Below the pieces are notes generated by a model. That model did no database searches. It had not been told where the DNA came from and saw nothing but the letters and a program-made list of their open reading frames with translations. A DNA stretch of 33,776 nt from positions 1 through 33,776 of the forward strand of contig CANKJN010000016.1 of the NCBI GenBank assembly GCA_947482345.1, read 5' to 3'. A program made the translations under genes and the position numbers. How positions within the stretch are numbered: the stretch's first letter is position 1; every line of letters starts with the position of its first letter. Source of the DNA: Spartobacteria bacterium. GTDB lineage: Bacteria; Verrucomicrobiota; Verrucomicrobiia; Chthoniobacterales; UBA6821. This document shows positions 8,433 through 16,793 of the stretch, piece by piece.

Positions 8433-9965
8433 ATGAAAACCTTTGGTGTCCGGCACGCCGGATTCCTTTCACCCGAGCATAACTCTCCAACCCTGCGTTC
8501 CTTGTCCCAGTCCCATCGTCCCAAACATGAATGCGGCGTCTTCGCCGTCTACGGCCACAAGGACGCGGCCATGCTGACCTACTACGGCCTCTTCGCGCTG
8601 CAGCACCGGGGTCAGGAGAGTGCCGGCATCGCCTCAAGCAGCGGCGACGGAAAGGTCTTCCGGCTCCACAAGGGGATGGGCCTGGTCTCGCAGGTCTTCG
8701 CCCAAGAAAACCTGGAATCGCTCGCCGGCACGCGTGCCATCGGCCATGTCCGCTATTCGACGACCGGATCGAGCACCCTTCTCAACTCCCAACCGCTCGG
8801 CGTCGACACGGCACGGGGACAACTCGCCATCGCCCACAACGGAAACCTCGTCAACGCTTCCGCCCTCAGGAACGAGCTTGAGAACCGCGGATCCATCTTC
8901 CAGACCACGGTCGACAGCGAGATCATTCTCCACCTCCTTGCCCAACCCGACGAAACGATGGGCGGGCCGATCGGCGCGCTGCGCCGTCTCGAAGGGGCCT
9001 TTTCCGTGGTGGTCATGGGTGAAAACGAGATCATCGGCTTCCGCGATCCCAGCGGTCTGCGCCCCCTTTCCCTCGGCAAGCTTGATAACGGATGGGTCCT
9101 CTCCTCCGAAACCTGCGCCTTCGACCTGATCGGGGCGACCTTCGTCCGCGACCTCAAGCCGGGGGAGGTTGTCGTGATCGACGATCAGGGAATCCGCTCC
9201 GAGTTCCCCTTCACCGAGTCGCGCGAGGCCTTCTGCATCTTCGAGTATGTCTACTTCGCGCGACCCGACAGCCGCCTGCGCGGCATCACCGTCAGCAAGG
9301 CACGCATCAATATGGGCCGCGAACTGGCACGTCTCCACCCCGTCGAGGCCGACGTGGTCGTGCCCGTGCCCGACTCCGGCATCTATGCCGCGCTCGGCTT
9401 CTCCGAGGAGCTGGGGATTCCCTACGACCCTGCCTTCGTCCGCAACCACTACATCGGCCGCACCTTCATCCAACCGACCCAACTCATCCGCGACTTCAAC
9501 GTCCGGGTGAAGCTCAACCTCATCGGCGAGTCGGTGAAGGGAAAGCGCGTCGTGGTCGTCGACGACTCCGTCGTGCGCGGCACGACCGCCAAGGCGCGCG
9601 TGGTGAATCTCCGCGAGGCCGGCGCCAAGGAGGTCCACCTCCGCATCAGCTGCCCTCCGCACCGCCATGCCTGCTACTACGGCATCGACTTCCCCGATCC
9701 CGAGAAGCTGATCGCCAACCAGCAGACCCATCAGGAGATCTGCGACTACCTCGGGGCCGACAGCATCGGCTACCTTGATGTCGACGGGATGGTGCGGGCC
9801 ACGGGCCTCGAAAAGAACTCCTTCTGCATGGCCTGCTTCAACGGCGACTACCCGGTTCCCTTCGACGCCGCCTTCGACAAGCTGATCATGGAGCGCCGCA
9901 AGGGAAGCGCCCAACTCCTTCCCGACCAGAGCGCGCAACCCCCGCTCTTCCCCCACAAATCCTGA
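8433..9965 (+). CDS. purF: Amidophosphoribosyltransferase
   Basis: First committed step of purine synthesis: PRPP plus glutamine gives phosphoribosylamine. An N-terminal Ntn-hydrolase glutaminase domain begins at the nucleophile Cys34 (HECGVFAVYGH), followed by a phosphoribosyltransferase domain with the PRPP loop VVVVDDSVVRGTT. Cys268, Cys414, Cys465 and Cys468 (contexts EAFCIFEYVYFARPDS, HACYYGID, CMAC) sit where Bacillus-type PurF ligates its 4Fe-4S cluster, so this is the cluster-containing, self-processing class. The ATG at 8433 gives a 33-residue propeptide, whereas Bacillus uses 11. An in-frame TTG at 8502 would give MSQSHRPKHE before the Cys and may be the true start. purM follows after 37 bases on the same strand. 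Confidence 0.96.
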   Translation: MKTFGVRHAGFLSPEHNSPTLRSLSQSHRPKHECGVFAVYGHKDAAMLTYYGLFALQHRGQESAGIASSSGDGKVFRLHKGMGLVSQVFAQENLESLAGTRAIGHVRYSTTGSSTLLNSQPLGVDTARGQLAIAHNGNLVNASALRNELENRGSIFQTTVDSEIILHLLAQPDETMGGPIGALRRLEGAFSVVVMGENEIIGFRDPSGLRPLSLGKLDNGWVLSSETCAFDLIGATFVRDLKPGEVVVIDDQGIRSEFPFTESREAFCIFEYVYFARPDSRLRGITVSKARINMGRELARLHPVEADVVVPVPDSGIYAALGFSEELGIPYDPAFVRNHYIGRTFIQPTQLIRDFNVRVKLNLIGESVKGKRVVVVDDSVVRGTTAKARVVNLREAGAKEVHLRISCPPHRHACYYGIDFPDPEKLIANQQTHQEICDYLGADSIGYLDVDGMVRATGLEKNSFCMACFNGDYPVPFDAAFDKLIMERRKGSAQLLPDQSAQPPLFPHKS

Positions 9966-10002
9966 CCCCTCAATCCACAGCACCCATCACCGCATTCATT
10001 TC

Positions 10003-11133
10003 ATGAGCACCAAGAAAACGAAGAGTCCCTCAAAGAAAGCCTCGAAGAAAGCCACTGGAAAGAAGCCCTCCGCCCCATCTGTCGCAAAGGGTTCCAAGAG
10101 TTCCTATGCGAAGGCCGGCGTCGACGTGGCGCTCGGCAACAGGGTGAAGTCCGGCATCGGGGCCCTTGTCCGACCGACCCACGGCGCCGAGGTACTCGGA
10201 GGCATCGGCGGCTTCGGCGGCCTCTTCCGTCCCGACTTCAAGAAGCGAGGAATCAAGGATCCCGTCCTCGTTTCCAGCGTCGACGGCGTCGGAACGAAGC
10301 TGAAGATCGCCTTTGCCACCGACAATCACGACACGATCGGCGCGGACCTGGTGAACCACTGCGTCAATGACATCGCCGTCACCGGAGCCATGCCCCTCTT
10401 CTTCCTCGACTATATCGCCGCCGCGAAGCTCGACCCGAGAGTGCTCAAGGAAATCATCACCGGCCTCTCCCGTGCCTGCAAAGAGGCGAGATGCGCCCTG
10501 ATCGGAGGCGAGACCGCCCAGATGCCGGGTCTCTATGGGGAAGGTGAATACGACCTGGCCGGATCCATCACCGGCATCGTCGACCGGAAGGATCTGCTCG
10601 ACGGAAGCCGCGTGAAGCCGGGCGACGCGCTGGTCGGACTCCCCTCCAACGGCCTTCACACCAACGGCTATTCCCTCGCCCGCAAGGTCCTCTTCGACCT
10701 CCTCGGCCTGAAACTCTCAGACCGCCCCGCGGGTCTGGGCACCACCGTCGGAGCCGAACTCCTCAAGGTCCATCGCAGCTATCTCCCCACGTTCAGGAAA
10801 CTCCATGCCATGAAGGGCAAGCCGCTTCATGCAGCAGCCCACATCACCGGCGGCGGACTCATCGACAATCTTCCCCGCATCCTGCCCAAGGGCTGCGACG
10901 CCGTCATCGACCCCGGCTCCTGGAAAGTGCCCGCCATCTTCGGGATCATCGGACGCGGCGGCAACGTCGACCCCCTTGAGATGTACCAGGTCTTCAACAT
11001 GGGTATCGGCATGGTTCTCGTCGTTCCGGGTAAGGAAGGTGAGAAGATTGCCAAGACCCTCGGCGGCAAGGTGATCGGCGGCGTCGTCAAGGGAAGCGGC
11101 ATCGTCCGCTTCTTCCCTGAACCGGGCAACTGA
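10003..11133 (+). CDS. purM: Phosphoribosylformylglycinamidine cyclo-ligase (AIR synthetase)
   Basis: ATP-dependent closure of FGAM to aminoimidazole ribonucleotide in purine synthesis. The 376-residue protein has the family's N-terminal SYAKAGVDVALGN segment, the ATP-binding SSVDGVGTKLKIA loop, NDIAVTGAMPLFFLDY, the GGETAQMPG motif and PSNGLHTNGYSLAR. The usual start of PurM would fall near residue 34. Ahead of it is an extension rich in Lys, Ser and Ala (KKTKSPSKKASKKATGKK), which resembles histone H1 tails. There is no in-frame Met at the conserved domain start, so the tail is probably translated. The leader GCATTCATTTC before the ATG has no Shine-Dalgarno sequence. It sits between purF and a hydrolase-like gene only 11 bases downstream, likely one transcript. 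Confidence 0.95.
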   Translation: MSTKKTKSPSKKASKKATGKKPSAPSVAKGSKSSYAKAGVDVALGNRVKSGIGALVRPTHGAEVLGGIGGFGGLFRPDFKKRGIKDPVLVSSVDGVGTKLKIAFATDNHDTIGADLVNHCVNDIAVTGAMPLFFLDYIAAAKLDPRVLKEIITGLSRACKEARCALIGGETAQMPGLYGEGEYDLAGSITGIVDRKDLLDGSRVKPGDALVGLPSNGLHTNGYSLARKVLFDLLGLKLSDRPAGLGTTVGAELLKVHRSYLPTFRKLHAMKGKPLHAAAHITGGGLIDNLPRILPKGCDAVIDPGSWKVPAIFGIIGRGGNVDPLEMYQVFNMGIGMVLVVPGKEGEKIAKTLGGKVIGGVVKGSGIVRFFPEPGN

Positions 11134-11144
11134 CCCGCCGCCGC

Positions 11145-12167
11145 ATGAACGAGGAATCCCAAGGCACCCCGGGCCGTCGCAAGGCGCTCGGAGTCGGCTT
11201 GGGCGCGGGTCTCCTCGGGGCGGTCGCCCTCGCGGTCCGCTACGGCTGGCGCAACACCCTTCGCGGCATCATTCCCGACTCAATCTCCCCGGCTGTCTTC
11301 GCGACCCGGGTGGCCGACACTTCCTCGGGCGAGATCGTCTACCACACCGCCGACAGCCAGACCCCGGGGGCGCCGCTTCTCTTCGTCCACGGCGTCTTCC
11401 CCGGCGCCTCCTCCTTCGAGTGGTCGAAGATCTATACCCGCTTCGCCGAGACATGGCGCGTCCTGGTTCCGGACATGATCGGCTTCGGCGAATCGCAGCG
11501 TCCCGAACCGGCCCCCACCGCCGAGGAGCAGGTGCGCGCGCTGGCCGAGTTCCTCGACCAAACGGTGCCCGGCGAGTCCGCAGTGATCGTGGCCTCAGGC
11601 CTCACCGCCAACATCGCCCTGCTCTTCGCCTCCCGCTTTCCTGAGAAAACAACGCGCCTCATCCTCTGGATGCCCGATGTCGCCCTCGGCAAGGCCAATC
11701 CCTCCCGAGGCTGGCACCGGTTGGGCTGGTTTCCGCGCCTAGCCAGGCTCGTCTACCGGCGCCAACTCTCCACCGAGACTTTCCTGCGTCCCTGGCTACT
11801 CCGTTCGGGATTCGCGGCAGAGGGTCCGGGATTCGAGGAGGCGCTCTCCGTCATCACCTCGACCGCCCAGCAGTACGGTGCCGAGCACTCCTTCCTTGCG
11901 CAGTCCTCCAAGTCCTACTGGCGCAGCCTCCGCACCGGCCTCCGCAATCTGGCCTCGCCCGTCTCCATGCTGCTGGCCACCGGATCCGATCGTGACTCGT
12001 CGGCCGCGATCTCCGATCTCAGGCCGCTTGTCGGGCGCTTCTCCATCGTCGAGGTGCCGGCCCTGGGGATCCTCGCGCCGCTCGCCGAACCCGAAGCCAT
12101 CGCCGCCGCCATCGCCCGGGAACTCATCCCTCCGGAGGCGGAACCCTTGCCGTCCCTCATAAATTGA
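11145..12167 (+). CDS. Membrane-anchored alpha/beta-hydrolase-fold protein, probably non-catalytic
   Basis: A 340-residue protein with an N-terminal hydrophobic segment (about residues 14-32, after RRK), then an alpha/beta-hydrolase fold. The oxyanion-loop region HGVFPGASSFEW (82-93) and VPDMIGFGESQRP (108-120) are typical of the family. The nucleophile elbow, normally G-H-S-M-G-G, reads A-S-G-L-T-A (150-155), placing Gly152 at the catalytic serine. The C-terminal catalytic histidine region, normally GH-x-P, reads GILAPLAEPEA, placing Ile309 at the histidine. Two of three triad residues are therefore missing, and hydrolysis is unlikely. The gene begins 11 bases after purM and precedes argA by 40 bases. 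A binding or scaffold role is only a guess. An alternative use of Ser151 as nucleophile cannot be excluded. Confidence 0.8.
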   Translation: MNEESQGTPGRRKALGVGLGAGLLGAVALAVRYGWRNTLRGIIPDSISPAVFATRVADTSSGEIVYHTADSQTPGAPLLFVHGVFPGASSFEWSKIYTRFAETWRVLVPDMIGFGESQRPEPAPTAEEQVRALAEFLDQTVPGESAVIVASGLTANIALLFASRFPEKTTRLILWMPDVALGKANPSRGWHRLGWFPRLARLVYRRQLSTETFLRPWLLRSGFAAEGPGFEEALSVITSTAQQYGAEHSFLAQSSKSYWRSLRTGLRNLASPVSMLLATGSDRDSSAAISDLRPLVGRFSIVEVPALGILAPLAEPEAIAAAIARELIPPEAEPLPSLIN

Positions 12168-12207
12168 TTGCGCCGACGGGAAAAGCAGTCTCACCATCCC
12201 TCATTCC

Positions 12208-13503
12208 GTGAACGTTTCCGATCTCAGAGAAATCCTCCAGTATGTCCCCCGCTTCCGCGAGCGGATCTTCGTCATCGCGGTAGACGGCGCCGTCGTCGCC
12301 TCCCCGAACTTCCCGAACATCCTGCTCGACCTCGCCGTCCTGCGCTCGCTGAGCGTCCGGGTGGTCCTCGTGCACGGGGCCAGCCACCAGATCGCCGAAC
12401 TGGCCCGCAAGCGCGGCATGAAGATCACCAACAGCGATGGAACCGGCATCACCGACGAATCGACGCTGGAACTCGCCATCGACGCCGCAATCCGGCTCAC
12501 CAACGGGATCATGGAGGGACTCTCGGCTGTCGATCTCCGCGCCGCCTACGCCAACGCCATCATCGCCCACCCCGCGGGGATCCTGGGCGGCACCGACCAA
12601 CTCTTCACCGGACGCGTGGAGCGCGTCGACAACCACGCCTTGGAACTCCTTCTCAAGGAAGGGATCATCCCGGTCATCCCGCCGCTCGGTTTCGACGGCG
12701 AGGGACGGACCTACCGGGTCAACTCTGACGGCATCGCCCTCGAGGTTGCCGAGGCGCTTCATGCCGCCAAGGTCATCTTCCTCGGCGCAGACGACGTGGT
12801 GGGCGGCGCCAACCCGCTTCCCCGCCAGCTCTCGATCGACGAATCCGAGGAGCTGATCAGGAAACTCCGTGCCTCGAACGGCCCCTCCGGCCTGATCTCC
12901 AAGATCGAGTGCGCCTCCCGCGCCTGCCGTGGCGGCGTCCCCCGCGCCCATCTGCTCGACGGTCGGATCAACGAGGCCCTGCTGACCGAGATCTTCAGCC
13001 ACGAGGGGTCGGGCACGATGGTCTATTCCAACGAGTACCAGCAGATCCGCCGTATCTTCAAAAAGGATGTCCGCGCCGTGATGACGCTCATCCGGCAGTC
13101 CGTCGAGGACGAGGAGATCGCGCGCCGGACCCGCGCCGACATCCTCTCCCGCATCGAGGATTACTGGATCCTCGAGGTCGACCGCACCCCAATCGCCTGC
13201 GTTGCCGTCCACATAGATCCCTCCCGCTCGCTTGCCGAGATGGCCTGCCTCTACGTCAGCAAGGCGCATGAGAACAAGGGATTCGGCCGGAAGCTCATGG
13301 CATTCGCCGAGAACCTCGCCAAGGAAAAGGGTGTCGAGCGCATGGTCGCCCTCTCCACCCGCGCGGTGAACTATCTCCAGCAGAAAGGGGGCTATGCGGA
13401 GACCGATGCCTCCATCCTCTCCGAGGAGAGGCGGGCCCTCTACGAGGGAAGCGGCAGGAATTCCCGGATCCTCGCCAAGGAACTGCGCCCGAAGGGCGCT
13501 TGA
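12208..13503 (+). CDS. argA: Amino-acid N-acetyltransferase (N-acetylglutamate synthase)
   Basis: First step of arginine synthesis: acetyl-CoA plus glutamate gives N-acetylglutamate. The 431 residues match the classical ArgA layout: an amino-acid-kinase-like domain (about 1-280, VVLVHGASHQIAELARKRG, IPVIPPLGFDGEGRTYRVNSD), which usually senses arginine, and a C-terminal GNAT domain (about 290-431) with the acetyl-CoA loop HENKGFGRKLM and a typical VALSTRAVNYLQQKGGY segment. It starts with GTG at 12208, behind the leader CCATCCCTCATTCC, which has no Shine-Dalgarno sequence. No other arginine gene is in the window apart from argS. The close plus-strand spacing suggests co-transcription with purF-purM. 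Confidence 0.94.
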   Translation: MNVSDLREILQYVPRFRERIFVIAVDGAVVASPNFPNILLDLAVLRSLSVRVVLVHGASHQIAELARKRGMKITNSDGTGITDESTLELAIDAAIRLTNGIMEGLSAVDLRAAYANAIIAHPAGILGGTDQLFTGRVERVDNHALELLLKEGIIPVIPPLGFDGEGRTYRVNSDGIALEVAEALHAAKVIFLGADDVVGGANPLPRQLSIDESEELIRKLRASNGPSGLISKIECASRACRGGVPRAHLLDGRINEALLTEIFSHEGSGTMVYSNEYQQIRRIFKKDVRAVMTLIRQSVEDEEIARRTRADILSRIEDYWILEVDRTPIACVAVHIDPSRSLAEMACLYVSKAHENKGFGRKLMAFAENLAKEKGVERMVALSTRAVNYLQQKGGYAETDASILSEERRALYEGSGRNSRILAKELRPKGA

Positions 13504-13531
13504 CCGGCGGGTGAGCATTCCACGGTCCGGG

Positions 13532-13545
13532 TAAGGAATTCCTTA
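13532..13545. promoter_or_regulatory. Perfect 14-bp palindrome before the symporter gene
   Basis: TAAGGAATTCCTTA is a perfect palindrome with no spacer. It sits 7 bases before the symporter ATG and 28 bases after argA. Its place within the likely ribosome-binding region and its symmetry suit a dimeric regulator or a dimerising RNA, but no regulator is known and this is a positional inference. Confidence 0.3.
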
Positions 13546-13552
13546 ACAAGCC

Positions 13553-15178
13553 ATGCCTGCGGCAGCCACTTCCGGATTCTGGATCGATGCGGCCGTCATC
13601 CTTCTCTACTTCTTCGGCATCGTGGCCATCGGCCTGCGGGCCGGTCGCGGCAACACGACACTGAAGGAATTCGCGCTCGGCGGGCGATCGATCCCCTGGT
13701 GGGCAGTCCTGGCCTCGATCGTCGCCGCTGAGACCAGCGCCGCGACCTTCCTCGGGACACCGGCGGAGGGCTACAAGACGCGTGCCTTTTTCTACGGCCA
13801 ACTGGCGATCGGCACGGTCATTGCGCGCGTGGTGATCGCCTTCACATTCATCGGGCCATACTACCGCTACGGGGTGGAGAGCATCTACGAGTTCCTGATG
13901 GTTCGCTTCGGGCCGCGGACCAAGAACGCGGCGAGCGGCATCTTCCTCTTCACCCGGGTGCTCGGGATCGGCGTGCGCCTCTACCTCGGCGGCGTCATCC
14001 TGGTGGTTCTCTGGCGCCACCTTTTCCCCGGCGCCCCCGTGACCCTGGGCAACTATTTCTGGGGCATCCTCTTCGTGACCCTGGTCACCACGGGTTACAC
14101 GATTGCCGGAGGCATCAAGGCGGTCGTCTGGACCGACCTGATCCAGGCGACACTCATGCTCGGATCGGTCGGATTCGTCCTCTGGTACCTGATCCATCAT
14201 CTCGGCGGGCTTGCCGCCACGGGTGACGCGATGGGGGGATGGGATCAGTTGCAGTGGATACAGATCGGATGGGACGGCTCCCTGCCCTTTGGCAAGGCGC
14301 TCTCCGCCATGCTCTCCGAACCATACACGATCTTCGCCGCCGTGATCGGCTCGACGTTCCTGACCATGGCGACGCACGGAACCGATCAGGATATGGTCCA
14401 GCGGATGCTGACCGCACCCGATCCCCAGCGCTCCCGACTCTCCCTGATCCTGAGCGGGTTGGCCGACATTCCGATCGCCCTCGCCTTCCTCGGGGTGGGG
14501 ATCCTGCTCTCCCTCTACTACAAGGGTCCGGGCGGAGGCACTCCCGACATCCCGGACAACGAGATCTTCGCCCACTTCATCGTCCACGACCTCCCGGTCG
14601 GCTTTCGCGGCCTGATCATTGCCGGGGTCTTCGCCACGATGATGGGATCGACTTCGGCCGCCCTGAACGCGCTGGCCACCAGCTTCACCTCCGACTTCTA
14701 CCTCCCCTACGTCAACCCCAGCGCCGATGACCGGACCTCGGTGCGGGCGGCCCGAATCGCCACGCTGGTCTTCGGACTGCTGATGGTCGGGGTCGGGACT
14801 CTGGCCGCCTACTCGGTCCTCAACGACCCCCGCCTAACGATCATCCCGATCGCGATCGGCATCCTCGGCTATACCTACGGCGCCCTCCTCGGAATCTTCC
14901 TGCTCGGGATGCTGACGACCGGAAGGGGATGCGATCGGATGAATGTGGCGGCCATGGCCGGGGGAATCGCGTCCGTCCTCTTCCTTTGCAAGATCAGACT
15001 CCCGGGCATTGTCGACTTCGGCCGTTGGATGCCCACCTGGTGGCCCGAAATCGCCTGGCCCTGGTATGTCCTGATCGGCTGTTCAGCCACGCTCCTGCTG
15101 GCAGCGCCGTTCAGGACCGAGGCCATGCGCTCAACATGTTCCCAGCCGGAGGGTCAAGGGCTTTCCAAGAATCCCTGA
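13553..15178 (+). CDS. Sodium:solute symporter (SSS/SGLT family)
   Basis: Inner-membrane Na+-coupled transporter of 541 residues. Many hydrophobic spans are visible, starting with FWIDAAVILLYFFGIVAIGL, consistent with the LeuT-type fold of about 13 helices. Family marks include the early FALGGRSIPWWAVLASIVAAETSAATFLGTPAEGY segment, the GYTIAGGIKAVVWTDLIQATLMLG signature region, and TMMGSTSAALNALATSFTSDFY, which carries the Na+-site serines and threonines of this family. The substrate cannot be named from sequence; sugars, myo-inositol, sialic acid and amino-acid-type solutes are all used by relatives. It lies between argA and dnaA on the same strand, with 88 bases before dnaA. Confidence 0.92.
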   Translation: MPAAATSGFWIDAAVILLYFFGIVAIGLRAGRGNTTLKEFALGGRSIPWWAVLASIVAAETSAATFLGTPAEGYKTRAFFYGQLAIGTVIARVVIAFTFIGPYYRYGVESIYEFLMVRFGPRTKNAASGIFLFTRVLGIGVRLYLGGVILVVLWRHLFPGAPVTLGNYFWGILFVTLVTTGYTIAGGIKAVVWTDLIQATLMLGSVGFVLWYLIHHLGGLAATGDAMGGWDQLQWIQIGWDGSLPFGKALSAMLSEPYTIFAAVIGSTFLTMATHGTDQDMVQRMLTAPDPQRSRLSLILSGLADIPIALAFLGVGILLSLYYKGPGGGTPDIPDNEIFAHFIVHDLPVGFRGLIIAGVFATMMGSTSAALNALATSFTSDFYLPYVNPSADDRTSVRAARIATLVFGLLMVGVGTLAAYSVLNDPRLTIIPIAIGILGYTYGALLGIFLLGMLTTGRGCDRMNVAAMAGGIASVLFLCKIRLPGIVDFGRWMPTWWPEIAWPWYVLIGCSATLLLAAPFRTEAMRSTCSQPEGQGLSKNP

Positions 15179-15266
15179 AAATAAAAAAGCGGATCCCGTC
15201 CGGTTTCTGCTTGAGGGGGGGATAAGGCGGTTTTTATTCTGATTCTCCCCCAAGAACTTCATTCCC

Positions 15267-16691
15267 TTGAACACGACCCTCCGTTCCCTTTCACGCCAGT
15301 CGCAGAACGCCGCCCCCGACGCTCAGGACTCCACCTCAGCCACCCGGTTGGCCGCACTCTGGGAAAACCTCTCCAAGGTCATCCGCGGGCGCGTCAGCTC
15401 CGATAGCTACGACCGCTGGTTCAGCGATGTCTCGGTGCTCGCGACCACTCCCGATTCCGTGACCCTCGGCGTTCCGAATCCGATCCACCAGTTCTTCATC
15501 GAAAGCAACTACTCCGACATTCTCTCTTCCGCGATCCACGAGGTGCACGGCGCCCCAAGGATCCTGCTTTTCCGCTCCCCTCAGGATGCGCATCAGGAGG
15601 AGGAGTCCCGGCCCGCCCTCTCCAAGCCCATCCCTGTCAACCCCCAGGTCGTGAAGAGCGCGGCGGCGGCCACGGGAATGAACCCCTCCTACACATTCGA
15701 CAGCTTCATCGTGGGTGCCAACAACCAGTTCGCCCACGCCGCCGCCATGGCCGTGGCCCATGCGCCAGCCCGCACTTACAACCCCCTCTTCATCTACGGC
15801 GGCAGCGGACTAGGCAAGACCCACCTGCTGCAGTCGATCGGACACCACATCCTTTCGGTCAAGAAGGGGGCCCGCGTCGTCTACCTCCGCAGCGAACAGT
15901 TCACCAACGAGTTCATCGACGCCATCCAGAACAACGCCCTGGTCGCCTTCCGCAGGCGCTACCGTCAGGCCGACATCCTGATGATCGATGACATCCAGTT
16001 CTTCGCCGGCAAAGAGCGCTCCCAGGAGGAGTTCTTCCACACCTTCGGCGCCCTGCACGACGGCCACAAGCAGATCATCCTCTCCAGCGACCGTCCGGCC
16101 AGCGAGATCGCCAACCTGGAACAGCGCCTCGTCTCCCGCTTCGAGTGGGGCATGACGGCCGAGATCCAGCCTCCCGACATGGAGACCCGGATCGCCATCC
16201 TGCAGGGGAAGGCCTCCCGGATGCACATCGAGATCGAGCAATGGGTACTGGAGTTCCTTGCCGACAAGATCCGCAGCGACATCCGGCGCCTCGAGGGAGC
16301 CCTGATGCGCGTCGCTGCCTACAAGTCGCTCAGCGGCCAGTCCCTCACCGGCGACGCCCTGGAGCACCTCCTCCGGGACGTCCTTCAGGAACAGGCCCGC
16401 AAGGCCGTCACCATCGACCAGATCCAGAAAAAGGTGGCCGAGCACTTCGACATCCGACTGGCCGACATGACCAGCAAGAAACGGACGGCCAGCATCGCCT
16501 ACCCCCGTCAGGTGGCCATGTACCTCTCACGCGAGATGACCCCCTCAACCCTTGTCGAGATCGGGGACGCCTTCGGCGGCAAGGATCACGGGACCGTCAT
16601 CCACGCCTGCAAGCTGGTGAAGCAGCGGATGGAGGAGGACCCGAAGACCCGACATCTGGTGCGTCTCCTCGACCAGCAACTCCAGCGGTAG
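15267..16691 (+). CDS. dnaA: Chromosomal replication initiator DnaA
   Basis: Initiator AAA+ ATPase that binds DnaA boxes and melts oriC, 474 residues. Domain I (about 28-95, LWENLSKVIRGRVSSDSYDRWF) mediates helicase loading and self-association. Domain III carries Walker A GGSGLGKT (178-185) and Walker B DILMIDD (236-242). Domain IV ends with the DNA-binding signature, here GGKDHGTVIHACKLV (437-451); the common form is GGRDHTTV or GGRDHSTV, so Lys replaces Arg and Gly replaces the first Thr. The start is TTG at 15267 (MNTTLRSLS), after CTTCATTCCC, without a Shine-Dalgarno sequence. dnaN follows after 102 bases. No convincing DnaA-box cluster was seen in either flanking gap. Confidence 0.97.
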   Translation: MNTTLRSLSRQSQNAAPDAQDSTSATRLAALWENLSKVIRGRVSSDSYDRWFSDVSVLATTPDSVTLGVPNPIHQFFIESNYSDILSSAIHEVHGAPRILLFRSPQDAHQEEESRPALSKPIPVNPQVVKSAAAATGMNPSYTFDSFIVGANNQFAHAAAMAVAHAPARTYNPLFIYGGSGLGKTHLLQSIGHHILSVKKGARVVYLRSEQFTNEFIDAIQNNALVAFRRRYRQADILMIDDIQFFAGKERSQEEFFHTFGALHDGHKQIILSSDRPASEIANLEQRLVSRFEWGMTAEIQPPDMETRIAILQGKASRMHIEIEQWVLEFLADKIRSDIRRLEGALMRVAAYKSLSGQSLTGDALEHLLRDVLQEQARKAVTIDQIQKKVAEHFDIRLADMTSKKRTASIAYPRQVAMYLSREMTPSTLVEIGDAFGGKDHGTVIHACKLVKQRMEEDPKTRHLVRLLDQQLQR

Positions 16692-16697
16692 TGGTCG

Positions 16698-16715
16698 TCC
16701 CCCTGTTTTGGGGGA
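16698..16715. other. Small GC hairpin between dnaA and dnaN
   Basis: TCCCCC-TGTTTT-GGGGGA forms a 6-bp stem with a 6-nt loop, six bases after the dnaA stop. The downstream sequence AGAATCGCTTT has no proper T-tract, so termination is uncertain. The rest of the 102-bp gap holds no obvious promoter or DnaA box. Confidence 0.35.
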
Positions 16716-16793
16716 GAATCGCTTTGACAGCACCCCTCTGAGAATCTATCCAGAGATGCTTGAGATGACATTCAGCCATCCACCCAATCTTCC

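Noticed and set aside
12157-13518. 453-codon minus-strand frame opposite argA
   Set aside because: Antisense shadow with repetitive Gly/Asp/Val/Glu composition; argA motifs are unambiguous.
15179-15266. oriC between the symporter gene and dnaA
   Set aside because: The 88-bp gap is too short and contains no convincing DnaA box or AT-rich unwinding element; dnaA position alone is not enough evidence.
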